DNA of 64,000 bases from VXOZ01 sp965220045 (GTDB lineage Bacteria; Chloroflexota; UBA11872; VXOZ01). The notes under the pieces are model-generated. The model was given only the letters and a program-made list of their open reading frames with translations, ran no database searches and was not told the origin of the DNA. The translations under genes were made by a program, and so were the position numbers. The stretch lies in assembly GCA_965220045.1 (NCBI GenBank), contig OZ244803.1, positions 372,001 through 436,000 of the forward strand. The letters are read 5' to 3'. Of this stretch, positions 34,985-43,253 are shown piece by piece (within the stretch, counting starts at the first letter, position 1; the number at the start of each line of letters is the position of its first letter).

Positions 34985-35403
34985 TCATGCTTCGACAAGC
35001 TCAGCACGAACGGTTGGGGCTCGGCACGCACGGTTGGGCCTAAGTACGAACGGTTTAGCCTCAGCGCGAACGATAAAGGCTTAAGGCGCACAATTGAGGC
35101 TCAGCACGAATGGTTGGGCCTCTGCGCGAACAGTCGGGACTCAGCACGAACGGTTGAGCCTCACCGCGAATGAATTAGGCTCGGCACGCACGGGTGGGCC
35201 TCAGTAAGATTGGTTGACCCTCAGCACGATTGATTAAGGCTCAGCGCGCACGGCTGCTGTCAGCGCCGTGCGCTCGGGCCGGGCTGGCTAGCATCGACGA
35301 ACAGAATTACGCGTAAGTGCCCCCAAGGGCACCGTTCAAGCGGGTGGGGCTGAGCTTCTTGTGAAAATGACCGTTCACCCTTCGACAGGCGCAGGGCGAA
35401 CGG
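34985..35403. repeat. Tandem array, thirteen units of exactly 20 bp, bracketed by TTCGACA repeats
   Basis: From 35001 to 35260 units of exactly 20 bases follow one another, each a form of TCAGCACGAACGGTTGGGCC, with many substitutions but no length change. The first unit grows out of a dispersed repeat copy (CTTCGACAAGCTCAGCACGAA, 34990-35010). Another copy, ACCGTTCACCCTTCGACAGG...GGGCGAACGGT, stands at 35368-35403 just beyond the array. No spacers and no coding frame. It fills the gap between the rhomboid and the dehydrogenase genes. Confidence 0.88.
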
Positions 35404-35424
35404 TCACCTTCTCTCGTACGCCCG

Positions 35425-36321
35425 TTACGACCCGCCTCTGCCGGGATACGTCAGTTCGGCCACGCCGGACTTGTCAAGCTCGCCCAGGCCCATGTCGATC
35501 ATCTTGTCGTATTGCGCCTTGGTCGCCTTTGCCAGCGGCAGGGAGAGGCCGGCGCCATCCGCCAGGTCCAGCGCAATGCCGGAGTCCTTGGAGGCGTGCG
35601 CCGCGGAGAAGTAGCACTCGTGGTCGCGGGCTTCCATGTCTTCGCCGTCGGTTTCCAGCACCCGCGAGTTGGCGCCGGTCTGCGCAAAGACTTCCTGCAG
35701 CAGCGCGCTGTCGAGTCCCAGCGCCTCGCCCAAGCCGAGTCCCTCGGCCAGACCCGCCGTGTTGATATTCATCACCATGTTAACGAGCGCCTTGACCTGC
35801 GCCGCCTTGCCGGCGGATCCAATGTAGCGCAGAGAGATGCTCATCTTGTCCAGCAGTGGCCGGGCGCGGTTGAAGGCCTCCTCGTTACCGCCGCACATGA
35901 GATAGAGCGTGCCGTCGCGCGCCTGGGTGATGCTGCTCGCCATACACGCCTCCAGGCTCTGGGCGCCGGCCGCCGCGGCGCGTTGCTCCACGTCCACGTG
36001 GACTTGGGGCGCAATGGTGGCGCAGTTGACGAAGAGTTTGCCCGCGGCGTCTTGCAGCAGGCTGTCGCCACTTTCCGCGAAGATTGCGTACATCGCCTGA
36101 TCGTCGGTAACGACCGTGATGATCGTGTCGGCAAGACTCGTAACCTGCGCCAGCGAGTCGCACGCCTGCGCGCCGATTTCCCCGGCAAGCTCCGCGGCGG
36201 CGTCGGCGTTCACGTCATAGACGGCGGTGACGCCATAGCCCTCGTCTTTCAGGTGGCGGGCGATGTTCGCGCCCATGCGGCCAACGCCCACGACGCCGAT
36301 TGTAGTCTCTTTGGCTGCCAT
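35425..36321 (-). CDS. 3-hydroxyisobutyrate-dehydrogenase-like NAD(P) enzyme
   Basis: A 298-residue beta-hydroxyacid dehydrogenase. Rossmann motif GVVGVGRMGANIARHL, the substrate-binding segment SLEACMASSITQARDGTLYLMCGG (family DAPVSGG region, changed here), and the catalytic Lys in GKAAQVKALVNMV. The C-terminal half is the all-helical dimerisation domain. ATG 36321 (MAAKETTIGV) lies eight bases after AGGA; ATG 36330 would be too close. The unusual MASSITQ in place of DAPVSG means the substrate may not be 3-hydroxyisobutyrate. Confidence 0.88.
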   Translation of the reverse strand: MAAKETTIGVVGVGRMGANIARHLKDEGYGVTAVYDVNADAAAELAGEIGAQACDSLAQVTSLADTIITVVTDDQAMYAIFAESGDSLLQDAAGKLFVNCATIAPQVHVDVEQRAAAAGAQSLEACMASSITQARDGTLYLMCGGNEEAFNRARPLLDKMSISLRYIGSAGKAAQVKALVNMVMNINTAGLAEGLGLGEALGLDSALLQEVFAQTGANSRVLETDGEDMEARDHECYFSAAHASKDSGIALDLADGAGLSLPLAKATKAQYDKMIDMGLGELDKSGVAELTYPGRGGS

Positions 36322-36361
36322 GGTCTTCATCCTTTTGCACTGATGCCATTGGTACTAATAA

Positions 36362-36402
36362 AATGCCGTTCGGCCCACGCTATGGTCAGGCCGAACGGCA
36401 AT
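36362..36402 (-). terminator. Hairpin terminator after the DUF5069-like gene
   Basis: Twelve-base perfect arms TGCCGTTCGGCC and GGCCGAACGGCA with a 13-base loop. On the minus strand it continues TTTTATTA. It lies 25 bases beyond the stop of the gene at 36426. Confidence 0.82.
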
Positions 36403-36425
36403 TTCAGTCGTTCCTTATGCGTACG

Positions 36426-36869
36426 TTAGCCGGATAGCGAACCGTGCAACTCTTGCCAGTCCTCAAGGGCGTTTAGCGTGGCAGCGTCGGTAATATTGCC
36501 ATCATTGGCGAGACCCGTGGCATCGCAAATCCCGGCAACCGTGTCGCCGTCATGGTTGTAGCCGAGTATCGCCGCATTGCTCGCCTCAATGGTATCGGCA
36601 GAGATGCTGCCGCCATTCTGGTCTACGACCCATTGCTCGAACTCCAGGTACGACGGCCGGTTTGACCGCAAGAAAGCGAGTGCCGCATCGCGGTCGACGT
36701 TAAGGCCGTCAAGTACCATCTGGTCGAAGCCCGCGCCGCATTCGTCGTAGTCATCGGGTAGCATGCCGCTCGTCGCCAGCGTGACTTTCAGCCACAGGCG
36801 CGGCAAATGCACTGCTCCCAAGGGCCCGGCTTCACTGGATCCAATCAGGGGTACAAGCTTACCTGCCAT
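36426..36869 (-). CDS. DUF5069-like protein
   Basis: A 147-residue soluble acidic protein beginning MAGKLVPLIGSS. The central LPDDYDECGAGFDQMVLDGLNVDRDAALAFLRSNRPSYLEFEQWV resembles DUF5069, in which a small protein carries 'Y-x-x-G-x-D-x-x-x-L' and ends in a helical 'W-V' stretch. ATG 36869 is well placed behind AAGGAGGAAGAATC. It is a stand-alone gene with its own terminator. DUF5069 proteins have no settled function. Confidence 0.62.
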   Translation of the reverse strand: MAGKLVPLIGSSEAGPLGAVHLPRLWLKVTLATSGMLPDDYDECGAGFDQMVLDGLNVDRDAALAFLRSNRPSYLEFEQWVVDQNGGSISADTIEASNAAILGYNHDGDTVAGICDATGLANDGNITDAATLNALEDWQELHGSLSG

Positions 36870-37061
36870 GATTCTTCCTCCTTGATCGCTGCACTGAGGC
36901 AACGAACTTCGAACACTAAACGTTGCCCAATACCGAAGTCACTATAGCCGCCCCGCCGTAGCACTGTCAACACGAAAAGCGCGCCTTGACCTAAAGCAGG
37001 CAGCACTTTGCGTCGCCGCCCCGGTGCACGCGCGGCGAGACTGTCCGCCCTCTTCCGCCGC

Positions 37062-38381
37062 TTAGACGTCCAGGTGCGGTTGGATGAGATCGTCCAGGGT
37101 CTCGCGGCGGCGGATGAGGCGGGCATCGCCGTCGTTCACGAGCACCACTGCCGGGCGGGGCACCAGGTTATAGTTGCTCGACATGGCCAGGCAATACGCG
37201 CCGGAACTGGGCACGGCGATCAGGTCGCCGGGGTTGAGCCGCGGCATTGCGATGTCCTTGAAGAGCACGTCGCCGCTTTCGCAATAGCGGCCGGCGATGG
37301 TCACCGTCTCCTCAGCAGGGTCGTGCATGCGGTTGCCGACGAGCACCGTGTAGAGCGCGTCGTAGAGCGCCGGTCGGATGTTGTCTGCCATGCCGCCGTC
37401 CACGGCGACGTACTTGCGTACGTCCGGTATGGTCTTGCTCGAGCCGACAGTGTAGAGGCCGACGCCGGCTTGTCCCACGATGGAACGTCCCGGCTCCACG
37501 ACCAGGCGCGGCAAGTCCCAGCCGAGCGCGGCCATGCGGTTTTTCACCGTAGTCGTCACCGTTTCCGCCAGGTCTTCGATTGGCGGCGGGTCGTCTGCGC
37601 CGGTATAGCGAATGCCCCAGCCGCCGCCGGGTGACAGCTCTTGGAGGTTCAGGCCGTATGTGTCAGCCATCTTCCCCGCAAACTGTATGAGCAAGTCGAG
37701 GGTGTCCACATAGGGCTCAATGTCGAATATCTGGCTGCCAATGTGGGCGTGGAGGCCGATGAGGTCCAGGTGCGGCGCAGCCTGCGCCCGCTTTACGGCT
37801 TCCTCCGCCTGTCCGATGGGCAGCGCAAAGCCGAACTTGGAATCGAGCGCGCCCGTCTTGATGTAATCATGCGTGTGCGCCTCGACGCCCGGGCCGATGC
37901 GCAAGAGGATCTGCGCCTGCGTGCCGGCCTCTCCGGCAATGCTATTGAGCAGGTCGATTTCGTGAAAGTTGTCCACCACGATGCGGCCTACACCGGCTTC
38001 CAGCGCATACGCCAGCTCTTCCGGCAGCTTGTTGTTGCCGTGAAAGTACATGCGGTCCAGCGGAAAGCCGGCGGCGACGCCCACCGCGATCTCGCCCGCG
38101 GAGACCACGTCCAACCCCATGCCCTCTTCAGCGGCGATCTTCACCACGTGGGGGTCCGAGTAGGCCTTGCTCGCGTAGAGCGGGAGCGCGTCGGGATAGT
38201 TGGCTTTGAGGGCGTTTGCATAACGGCGCATGTTCGCGCGCAGGGTCGCTTCGTCATAGATATAAAGCGGCGTGCCGAATTCTCTTGCCAATTCCGTGAC
38301 AGGCATCCCGCCTATTGCAAGTACGCCGCTGTCGGATACTTCCGCGGAAACGGGCAGCACTTGGTCTGCTACTTCGATCAT
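37062..38381 (-). CDS. lysA: Diaminopimelate decarboxylase
   Basis: The last step of lysine synthesis: PLP-dependent decarboxylation of meso-DAP. The 439-residue protein begins MIEVADQVLPVS. The PLP lysine is in LPLYASKAYSDPHVVKI, the phosphate-binding region in GGGWGIRYTGADDPP, HIGSQIFDIEPY is the HxGS motif, and CESGDVLFKD supplies the active-site Cys/Glu from the partner subunit. I put the start at ATG 38381; the open frame runs to 38618 but the extra residues are unrelated to the family. Monocistronic as far as the sequence shows. Confidence 0.95.
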   Translation of the reverse strand: MIEVADQVLPVSAEVSDSGVLAIGGMPVTELAREFGTPLYIYDEATLRANMRRYANALKANYPDALPLYASKAYSDPHVVKIAAEEGMGLDVVSAGEIAVGVAAGFPLDRMYFHGNNKLPEELAYALEAGVGRIVVDNFHEIDLLNSIAGEAGTQAQILLRIGPGVEAHTHDYIKTGALDSKFGFALPIGQAEEAVKRAQAAPHLDLIGLHAHIGSQIFDIEPYVDTLDLLIQFAGKMADTYGLNLQELSPGGGWGIRYTGADDPPPIEDLAETVTTTVKNRMAALGWDLPRLVVEPGRSIVGQAGVGLYTVGSSKTIPDVRKYVAVDGGMADNIRPALYDALYTVLVGNRMHDPAEETVTIAGRYCESGDVLFKDIAMPRLNPGDLIAVPSSGAYCLAMSSNYNLVPRPAVVLVNDGDARLIRRRETLDDLIQPHLDV

Positions 38382-38701
38382 CAAATCCTGGCTCCTGTAT
38401 AGTTGGTCTCGTCCAATGACGTGTTCTAAACGTGTTCCAATGGTACAGCAATTTGCGGCAAAAGACTGTGTCCGGCCACTAGCGGGCACAAGGAGTCTCA
38501 AGTTGCGGCCAACAGATTGAGTGTCGCTTTGCCTACGTGAACTTCGTTCGCTGCAGTGTGAAGCAATCTGCCGCCTGTTGCCAGAGGCAATTGGTCCCCG
38601 AAACGGTGATCGGGACACGTCTGATAGCGACGTGGCCTGTTAGACTGTGGCAGCCTTAGGGTGTCGCTCAGCGTCTGAAAGTTCTGCAGAATTCAGGCAG
38701 C
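38382..38701. other. Intergenic region upstream of lysA
   Basis: About 320 bases. I see no lysine riboswitch, clear operator or repeat family member here. It should contain the lysA promoter. Confidence 0.5.
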
Positions 38702-38962
38702 TTACACGCTTTCGGCTATGGCCTGATGGGTAGCGAGCAGCGACTCGATTTCTTGGCGGACGAGTGTCTCAGCGATAGCTTTGTCGTTTAATAGACACAG
38801 CAGATTGAGAGCGTGCGACCACAGTCGCACTTCGAATGCGTCCTTGGGTTCCATGAGGAAGTGATCCGCATACTCAAGAAGCCATTCCGAAAGCTCACTG
38901 TGGGAGAGTTGGCCGTCAAGGTACCCTCTCACACGCCCAAGTAACTCTGCGGACGGATCCAT
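38702..38962 (-). CDS. Small acidic helical protein, unknown
   Basis: An 86-residue protein starting MDPSAELLGRVRGYLDGQLSHSELSEWLLEYADHF. It reads as three to four helices rich in Leu and Glu. A GGAGG site seven bases before ATG 38962 supports it. Its start codon overlaps the start of the divergent plus-strand frame (38961) in a shared CATG. The pattern 'G-x-L-S-x-x-E-L-x-x-W-L' is like small proteins sometimes found beside toxin genes, but I cannot name a family. Confidence 0.6.
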   Translation of the reverse strand: MDPSAELLGRVRGYLDGQLSHSELSEWLLEYADHFLMEPKDAFEVRLWSHALNLLCLLNDKAIAETLVRQEIESLLATHQAIAESV

Positions 38963-39314
38963 GTCAGAACCTCCAACCAGACGCCAGAACACGGAGAAGC
39001 CGCAGCGCTTCGTACCGCCTTCTGAAATTCGTGCTCACTTCAATAGTATGCAATTGCACGCCAAAGCCGCAAGCGGCGAATTGACTCAGATCTTGCGCGC
39101 TGAGTACCTTACTCCTGCCACGGCACAGCAAGTGCCCGGTACGGTATCGCAACTGGTAGCTTACTACGAGCGTCTCCCGGACGGCCAGAAACGACTTTTG
39201 GCAGTCGTCTTCCAGTATCTGCAACCCGACGGCAAGCTGGGTGCGAGTGGGAAACCTGATCCTAAATGGCTGCGCCTGCCCGACGGCGGCATTATCGCCG
39301 CACAGTCGCGCTAG
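38961..39314 (+). CDS. Small basic protein, unknown (divergent partner)
   Basis: A 117-residue frame from ATG 38961 with plausible composition: a basic N-terminus (MSEPPTRRQNTEKPQRFVPPSE), a helical middle (QLHAKAASGELTQILRAEYLT), then LVAYYERLPDGQKRLLAVVFQYLQPDGKLG. The upstream GGACGG is only a weak ribosome site. It may start later, at the ATG in NSMQLHAK. The start overlaps the minus-strand gene by two bases, which is unusual if both are expressed. No family recognised. Confidence 0.45.
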   Translation: MSEPPTRRQNTEKPQRFVPPSEIRAHFNSMQLHAKAASGELTQILRAEYLTPATAQQVPGTVSQLVAYYERLPDGQKRLLAVVFQYLQPDGKLGASGKPDPKWLRLPDGGIIAAQSR

Positions 39315-39548
39315 CTTGGCTGAAGTCTAGGATTCCAAGAGGAGATTCTTTCCCTAGACGTCTTCCCTTCTGTAGGAAAGTACCGCTTAGGAGGCTGCCA
39401 GACTCATTTGGCCTATCATGTAGCAGACGAAAGACGGATTGTGAATTGGAGATGCATTGACTGGCTACGAATTAAGATAAGACGTGTATTCTGAGTGGGT
39501 AGCCTACTAGTACTGAATTTCCCCATGGTCAGCGAAACGGTAACCGAC

Positions 39549-40481
39549 ATGTGCAGCTATAGGCCAGCAATGCTCTTTCCCTTGCTCTTGCTGTTGTTGG
39601 CGCTTGCCGGCTGCGCGGTAGCGCCTGGCAGCTTACCGTCCGCGCAGGCTGTATCGGGAGAAGGAATCGACGTCAACGCGGGAGCGCGCACCGACCAAAG
39701 CGAGAATTGTCCGGCCAGCACGCCCACCATCGCGACGCCGCCGGATTCTGCGCACCGCGACCCGCTTCCTCACGGCGCGTACTTTGTCAGCGCAGACGAG
39801 CTCATTTGGGCAACGGTAGAGCAATGGCGAGTCGGGAGCCTGAAGGTGCGCTGGGTCAAGCCGCTCGGCTCGCAATTGGTCGTGCGGGGGCGCCGCCTCG
39901 ACGGCAACGCCGCCCCGCTGTGGGCCCGGATTGACGACGGGTATGTTGGTGACTTTCAGACAAGTTGGCTGACGTTCCCTACGAGCGGCTGCTGGGAGGT
40001 GGAAGCGCGCGCCGATGGGAGTTTTCTGCAGTTTGTGTTGTACGTCCCACCCCGGTCTGAACGCACCGAGACCCCCGCTTGCGTGGATGTCGGCGACGTA
40101 GCACGGCTTGATAGGACGATTTTCGTGGGCAACGTGGAAAGCAGCTCACCGGATCCCAGCGGACGCTGGGCGTGGCTGAACGTGCGCGTGAAGCAAGACC
40201 TCTTCCCGTATTCGCTCAACAGCAGAGCCGCGAGTGCTGGGGCCGTGTTTACGATCCTGCAAGACGGAGAACGCGAGCCTCTCCTTGAGGAAGGAGTCGA
40301 CTACGTGCTCGTGATCCACGGCGATCCGTGGCGCATAGTCTGTCCGTGGCAGACCGTGGCGACGGTTGACTATGCGCAAGGGACTGCCAGCATTGTGCCC
40401 GCAATGCCGGCAGTGTCGTTCTGGTCGGGTAAAACGGTTGCAGACATCAAGTCTCAGATCAGGCTGGCTCACAACGGGTGA
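39549..40481 (+). CDS. Putative lipoprotein, unknown
   Basis: A protein of about 310 residues. MCSYRPAMLFPLLLLLLALAGC is a signal peptide with lipobox; the ATG at 39570 inside it is an alternative start. A first beta-rich domain of about 100 residues (ELIWATVEQWRVGSLKVRWVKPLG to GCWEVEARADGSFLQFVLYVPP) resembles domains that normalise cell-wall or inhibitor proteins. A second starts TPACVDVGDVARLDRTIFVGNVESSS and contains two more Cys. Exported and anchored; I do not assign a function. No good ribosome site is visible. Confidence 0.6.
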   Translation: MCSYRPAMLFPLLLLLLALAGCAVAPGSLPSAQAVSGEGIDVNAGARTDQSENCPASTPTIATPPDSAHRDPLPHGAYFVSADELIWATVEQWRVGSLKVRWVKPLGSQLVVRGRRLDGNAAPLWARIDDGYVGDFQTSWLTFPTSGCWEVEARADGSFLQFVLYVPPRSERTETPACVDVGDVARLDRTIFVGNVESSSPDPSGRWAWLNVRVKQDLFPYSLNSRAASAGAVFTILQDGEREPLLEEGVDYVLVIHGDPWRIVCPWQTVATVDYAQGTASIVPAMPAVSFWSGKTVADIKSQIRLAHNG

Positions 40482-40647
40482 TGCCTGCGGCACGCGCGGC
40501 GCCGGTTACAAACCTGCGCTACCGGATGCCCAAGATCGGGTCCTGTTATGGGGCCGGTGTAAACGTGAACACGTTGTGTCCGGGTGAGCGACACTCAGTC
40601 AGTGGACATAAAGATTTTCAGCCGGTGCCGCTTGCTTGGGTAAGATG

Positions 40648-42723
40648 CTACTCAGCGAGTTCCAAGGACACCACGTCGATCTCATCCAAGCGGGGTAGTG
40701 TGACTAGCGTGTGCTTGCCGCTTTGGCGGACGTGCACCGTCTTTCCGCTGGCGGCGCTTGCCGAGTCCACTGCCAGTGCCGTTTTGATCGTCACGTCCGC
40801 CAGGGGCACTGCCTCCGGCACGTCGACCCAAGCCCCGGCGCGCGGGCCGCGCCCGGTGCCTTGCCCTAAGGGCCGGGTCACGGGGCAGTTGACGAGAAAC
40901 ACCTTGAGCACATTGCCGTCCCTGGTATAGGCGGCTTCGACGTTAGGCACGCCCTGCAGTCGCAACTCGGCGGCATAGCCGATGAACATCAGTATCCGCA
41001 TCACCATGCGGCCAAAGGCCCGCGCACCGCGCAGCATGTATTCGGCAAAGGGCTCATGGTTGCAGTAGGCGATCTGGCCGGCGCCCATGCGCCCATAGAC
41101 CACCGCCGGCATGCCGGTTTCCGTACCCCAGCGTGTGCCGTGGCTGTCCCAAACTTCGCCATGGGGTTCTACGAGGGGTTTCAGGGAATACGCAAGCTCG
41201 CCAAAGCCGGGGAAATTCCGCAACGGCCAGTGACCCAGTGAACACGCCAGTTCCCAATCGGGAATCTGCCACTCCTCCGGCGCGTGGATGTACCAGCCGT
41301 CCTGCCGTCTGCCGCGATGGTCTTTGCGATCGGCAAGGATGATGCCCAGCTCGCGTTGCAGGTTGTTCGCGCCGGTCAGGAGCACGCGTCCGCCTTGCTC
41401 CGCAAATTCCCGCACGATGCCAATAGACTCGGGACGGAGGTCGCCGGGATGGGCGATGATGAGCGCCTTCAAACCGGATAGGTCGTCCGCTTCCAGCACA
41501 TCGTCGCAGACGAGCCGGAAGGGAAAGTGTTGTTCCGCCAGGTATTTGTACGCGCCCGCCGTATCGCGGCTGAAGCCGGATTCGACCGGTACATTGCCGA
41601 GGGCCACCTGCTTCTCCGAAAAGAGCAGACCGACTTCGGCGTAAGCCGTGGCCTTGGCGCGTTCGTCGGCGAGGGTTCCGACCTTATCAAATGTCGTTGC
41701 CACCTTGTCCAGCACCGGCGCGCCAAAGAAGCCCGTGCGAGTGTCCGGCGCGCCCCAGATCAACGTGGCGTCGGCTCCCGCCGCCAGTGCGCTGGCGGCC
41801 TGAAACGTAAGCTGGCTTTCGCTGACGCCCGCGTACATCACGCGGTCCCAGCAGAAGGCGATGACCACCGGACGGCCCTTGGCCAGCGCCTGCAAGCGGT
41901 ACGTCTGCTGCGCCGGCAGAAAGAAATTCGCGCCGGTGGCGTCGGATTCGCCAAAGAGAATATCATCGTGCGTGTAGGGCCAGAAGGCGTTGTGGACGAG
42001 TTTGACGTCCTTCCCGCTGGCTTGAATGCGCTCTTTGGCGCCCGCGAGGTAGGTGTCGACCACGTGATTGCCGAATTCGAACAGGCGTGCGCGCTGCTCC
42101 GCCGTAAACCGGCGGCGCGGCCCGCGGCCCTCTGGTCTCCCGCCGCCCCGGAAGCTCGCCCCTGCGCGCGGGGCCGGCGCTTCGGGAAAGGGTTCGCCAA
42201 AGTATTCCTGCCACGCGCCCTGGCAGTGCTCGCAGTAGCACAACATGCGGTAGTGCACGATGTCGAGGAAGAGGCGCGAAAAATCGTAGTTGGCGAGCAG
42301 TTCGTCGAGCATCGCGTAGGTGTAATCGCGGTACGGCGAATTTAGGCAGAGCCAGCGCCAGCGCGTGTGCGGGCCGGGTTGGGGATTGCCGTCGGCATCG
42401 TGGCTGCGCCACTCGGGATGGGTGCGGTACGCGTGCTCGTCCCAGCGCACGGAGTAGTAGAGCGCGGGAACGATGCCCTGCCCGTGCGCCGCCTCGGTCT
42501 GCGCCGCGATCAGGTCGCGGTCCAGGGCCGGGTGCCGTCTGCCCACAGCCGAATCGTAGTAGGCGTGGCCCCAATGGCACTTCGCCTGGAGCAACACGGA
42601 GTCCGTGCCGATGTCCGCCAACGCCGCCATTTGCGCAGCGGGATCCACTTGCGCGAGCGTGTGCGCGCCGTAGCGTCCAAGGTGGTTGTCGATGAGTATC
42701 CGCTTGGGGCCTGCATCTGCCAT
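40648..42723 (-). CDS. Glycoside-hydrolase-like protein with beta-galactosidase-type trimerisation domain
   Basis: A 691-residue protein without signal peptide. The N-terminal 380 residues read as a TIM barrel of the GHL6/GH42-like group: FLDIVHYRMLCYCEHCQGAWQEYFGEPFP carries a Cys-x-Cys-x2-Cys cluster, and RYGAHTLAQVDPAAQMAALADIGTDSVLLQAKCHWG the first strands. A glutamine-amidotransferase-like trimerisation domain follows (LKALIIAHPGDLRPESIGIVREFAEQGGRVLLTG), then a beta-rich C-terminus. Acts on an unidentified glycoside or uronide; catalytic acids cannot be fixed by eye. Confidence 0.72.
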   Translation of the reverse strand: MADAGPKRILIDNHLGRYGAHTLAQVDPAAQMAALADIGTDSVLLQAKCHWGHAYYDSAVGRRHPALDRDLIAAQTEAAHGQGIVPALYYSVRWDEHAYRTHPEWRSHDADGNPQPGPHTRWRWLCLNSPYRDYTYAMLDELLANYDFSRLFLDIVHYRMLCYCEHCQGAWQEYFGEPFPEAPAPRAGASFRGGGRPEGRGPRRRFTAEQRARLFEFGNHVVDTYLAGAKERIQASGKDVKLVHNAFWPYTHDDILFGESDATGANFFLPAQQTYRLQALAKGRPVVIAFCWDRVMYAGVSESQLTFQAASALAAGADATLIWGAPDTRTGFFGAPVLDKVATTFDKVGTLADERAKATAYAEVGLLFSEKQVALGNVPVESGFSRDTAGAYKYLAEQHFPFRLVCDDVLEADDLSGLKALIIAHPGDLRPESIGIVREFAEQGGRVLLTGANNLQRELGIILADRKDHRGRRQDGWYIHAPEEWQIPDWELACSLGHWPLRNFPGFGELAYSLKPLVEPHGEVWDSHGTRWGTETGMPAVVYGRMGAGQIAYCNHEPFAEYMLRGARAFGRMVMRILMFIGYAAELRLQGVPNVEAAYTRDGNVLKVFLVNCPVTRPLGQGTGRGPRAGAWVDVPEAVPLADVTIKTALAVDSASAASGKTVHVRQSGKHTLVTLPRLDEIDVVSLELAE

Positions 42724-43253
42724 GGAACTTACCCCTTACCTAATCTGCTATGTGAAATAATGCGTACACCTTGCGCGCGACCGCGGCATGCGCCGCGCGC
42801 CTTTCGGCCAACTCTTCGTGGGCTGTGCGAATACGTACGCACGCCAAGCTGCTGTAGCTTTCTACAATGCTACCCACCTGGTACCCAATTGCCAACCGAC
42901 GCTGCTCTGACAATGCCAGCAAGCGCGGCTCGTCGTCTCCGTAGAGCGCTGTTGCGCCAAGATGTCGCTTGCTGATCAACGGCCGGAAGCGTAGAGGGCT
43001 CCTTCTCCCTCATGGAGACCTTTGCGTAACCCTCGCCACAGCGATGTAGTCCCCTCTCCCCAAGGAGAGGGGGTACATCCTTGCCCTCTGAACCTAGTTC
43101 TGCAAAAGTCTCCGGTGGAGGAGGCATGCTTCTGCGGCGCGCAGTATGCAAAGGCCGCTACCAAGAGAGTATTATGGGCGATAGCAAGGGTCCCGATTGC
43201 TGCGAAAACCGCTCCTTTAAACGAACCTTACTCACTGGAACCATCCTCCCAAA
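42724..43253. other. Intergenic region with a CCCCTCTCC hairpin
   Basis: A 530-base gap between divergent genes. At 43049-43073 a hairpin with arms CCCCTCTCC and GGAGAGGGG belongs to the same family as the one at 48683. A 79-codon minus-strand frame (42979 to 42740, TTG start, no ribosome site) looks weakly protein-like (ELAERRAAHAAVARKVYAL) but I do not support it as a gene. Confidence 0.55.

Noticed and set aside
34985..35403. CRISPR array
   Set aside because: 20-bp units are contiguous with no spacers and no cas genes in the window.
38382..38701. Lysine riboswitch before lysA
   Set aside because: No conserved L-box core elements could be found by eye.
42740..42979. 79-residue minus-strand protein (ELAERRAAHAAVARK)
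   Set aside because: TTG start without ribosome site and no recognisable family; composition alone is not enough.
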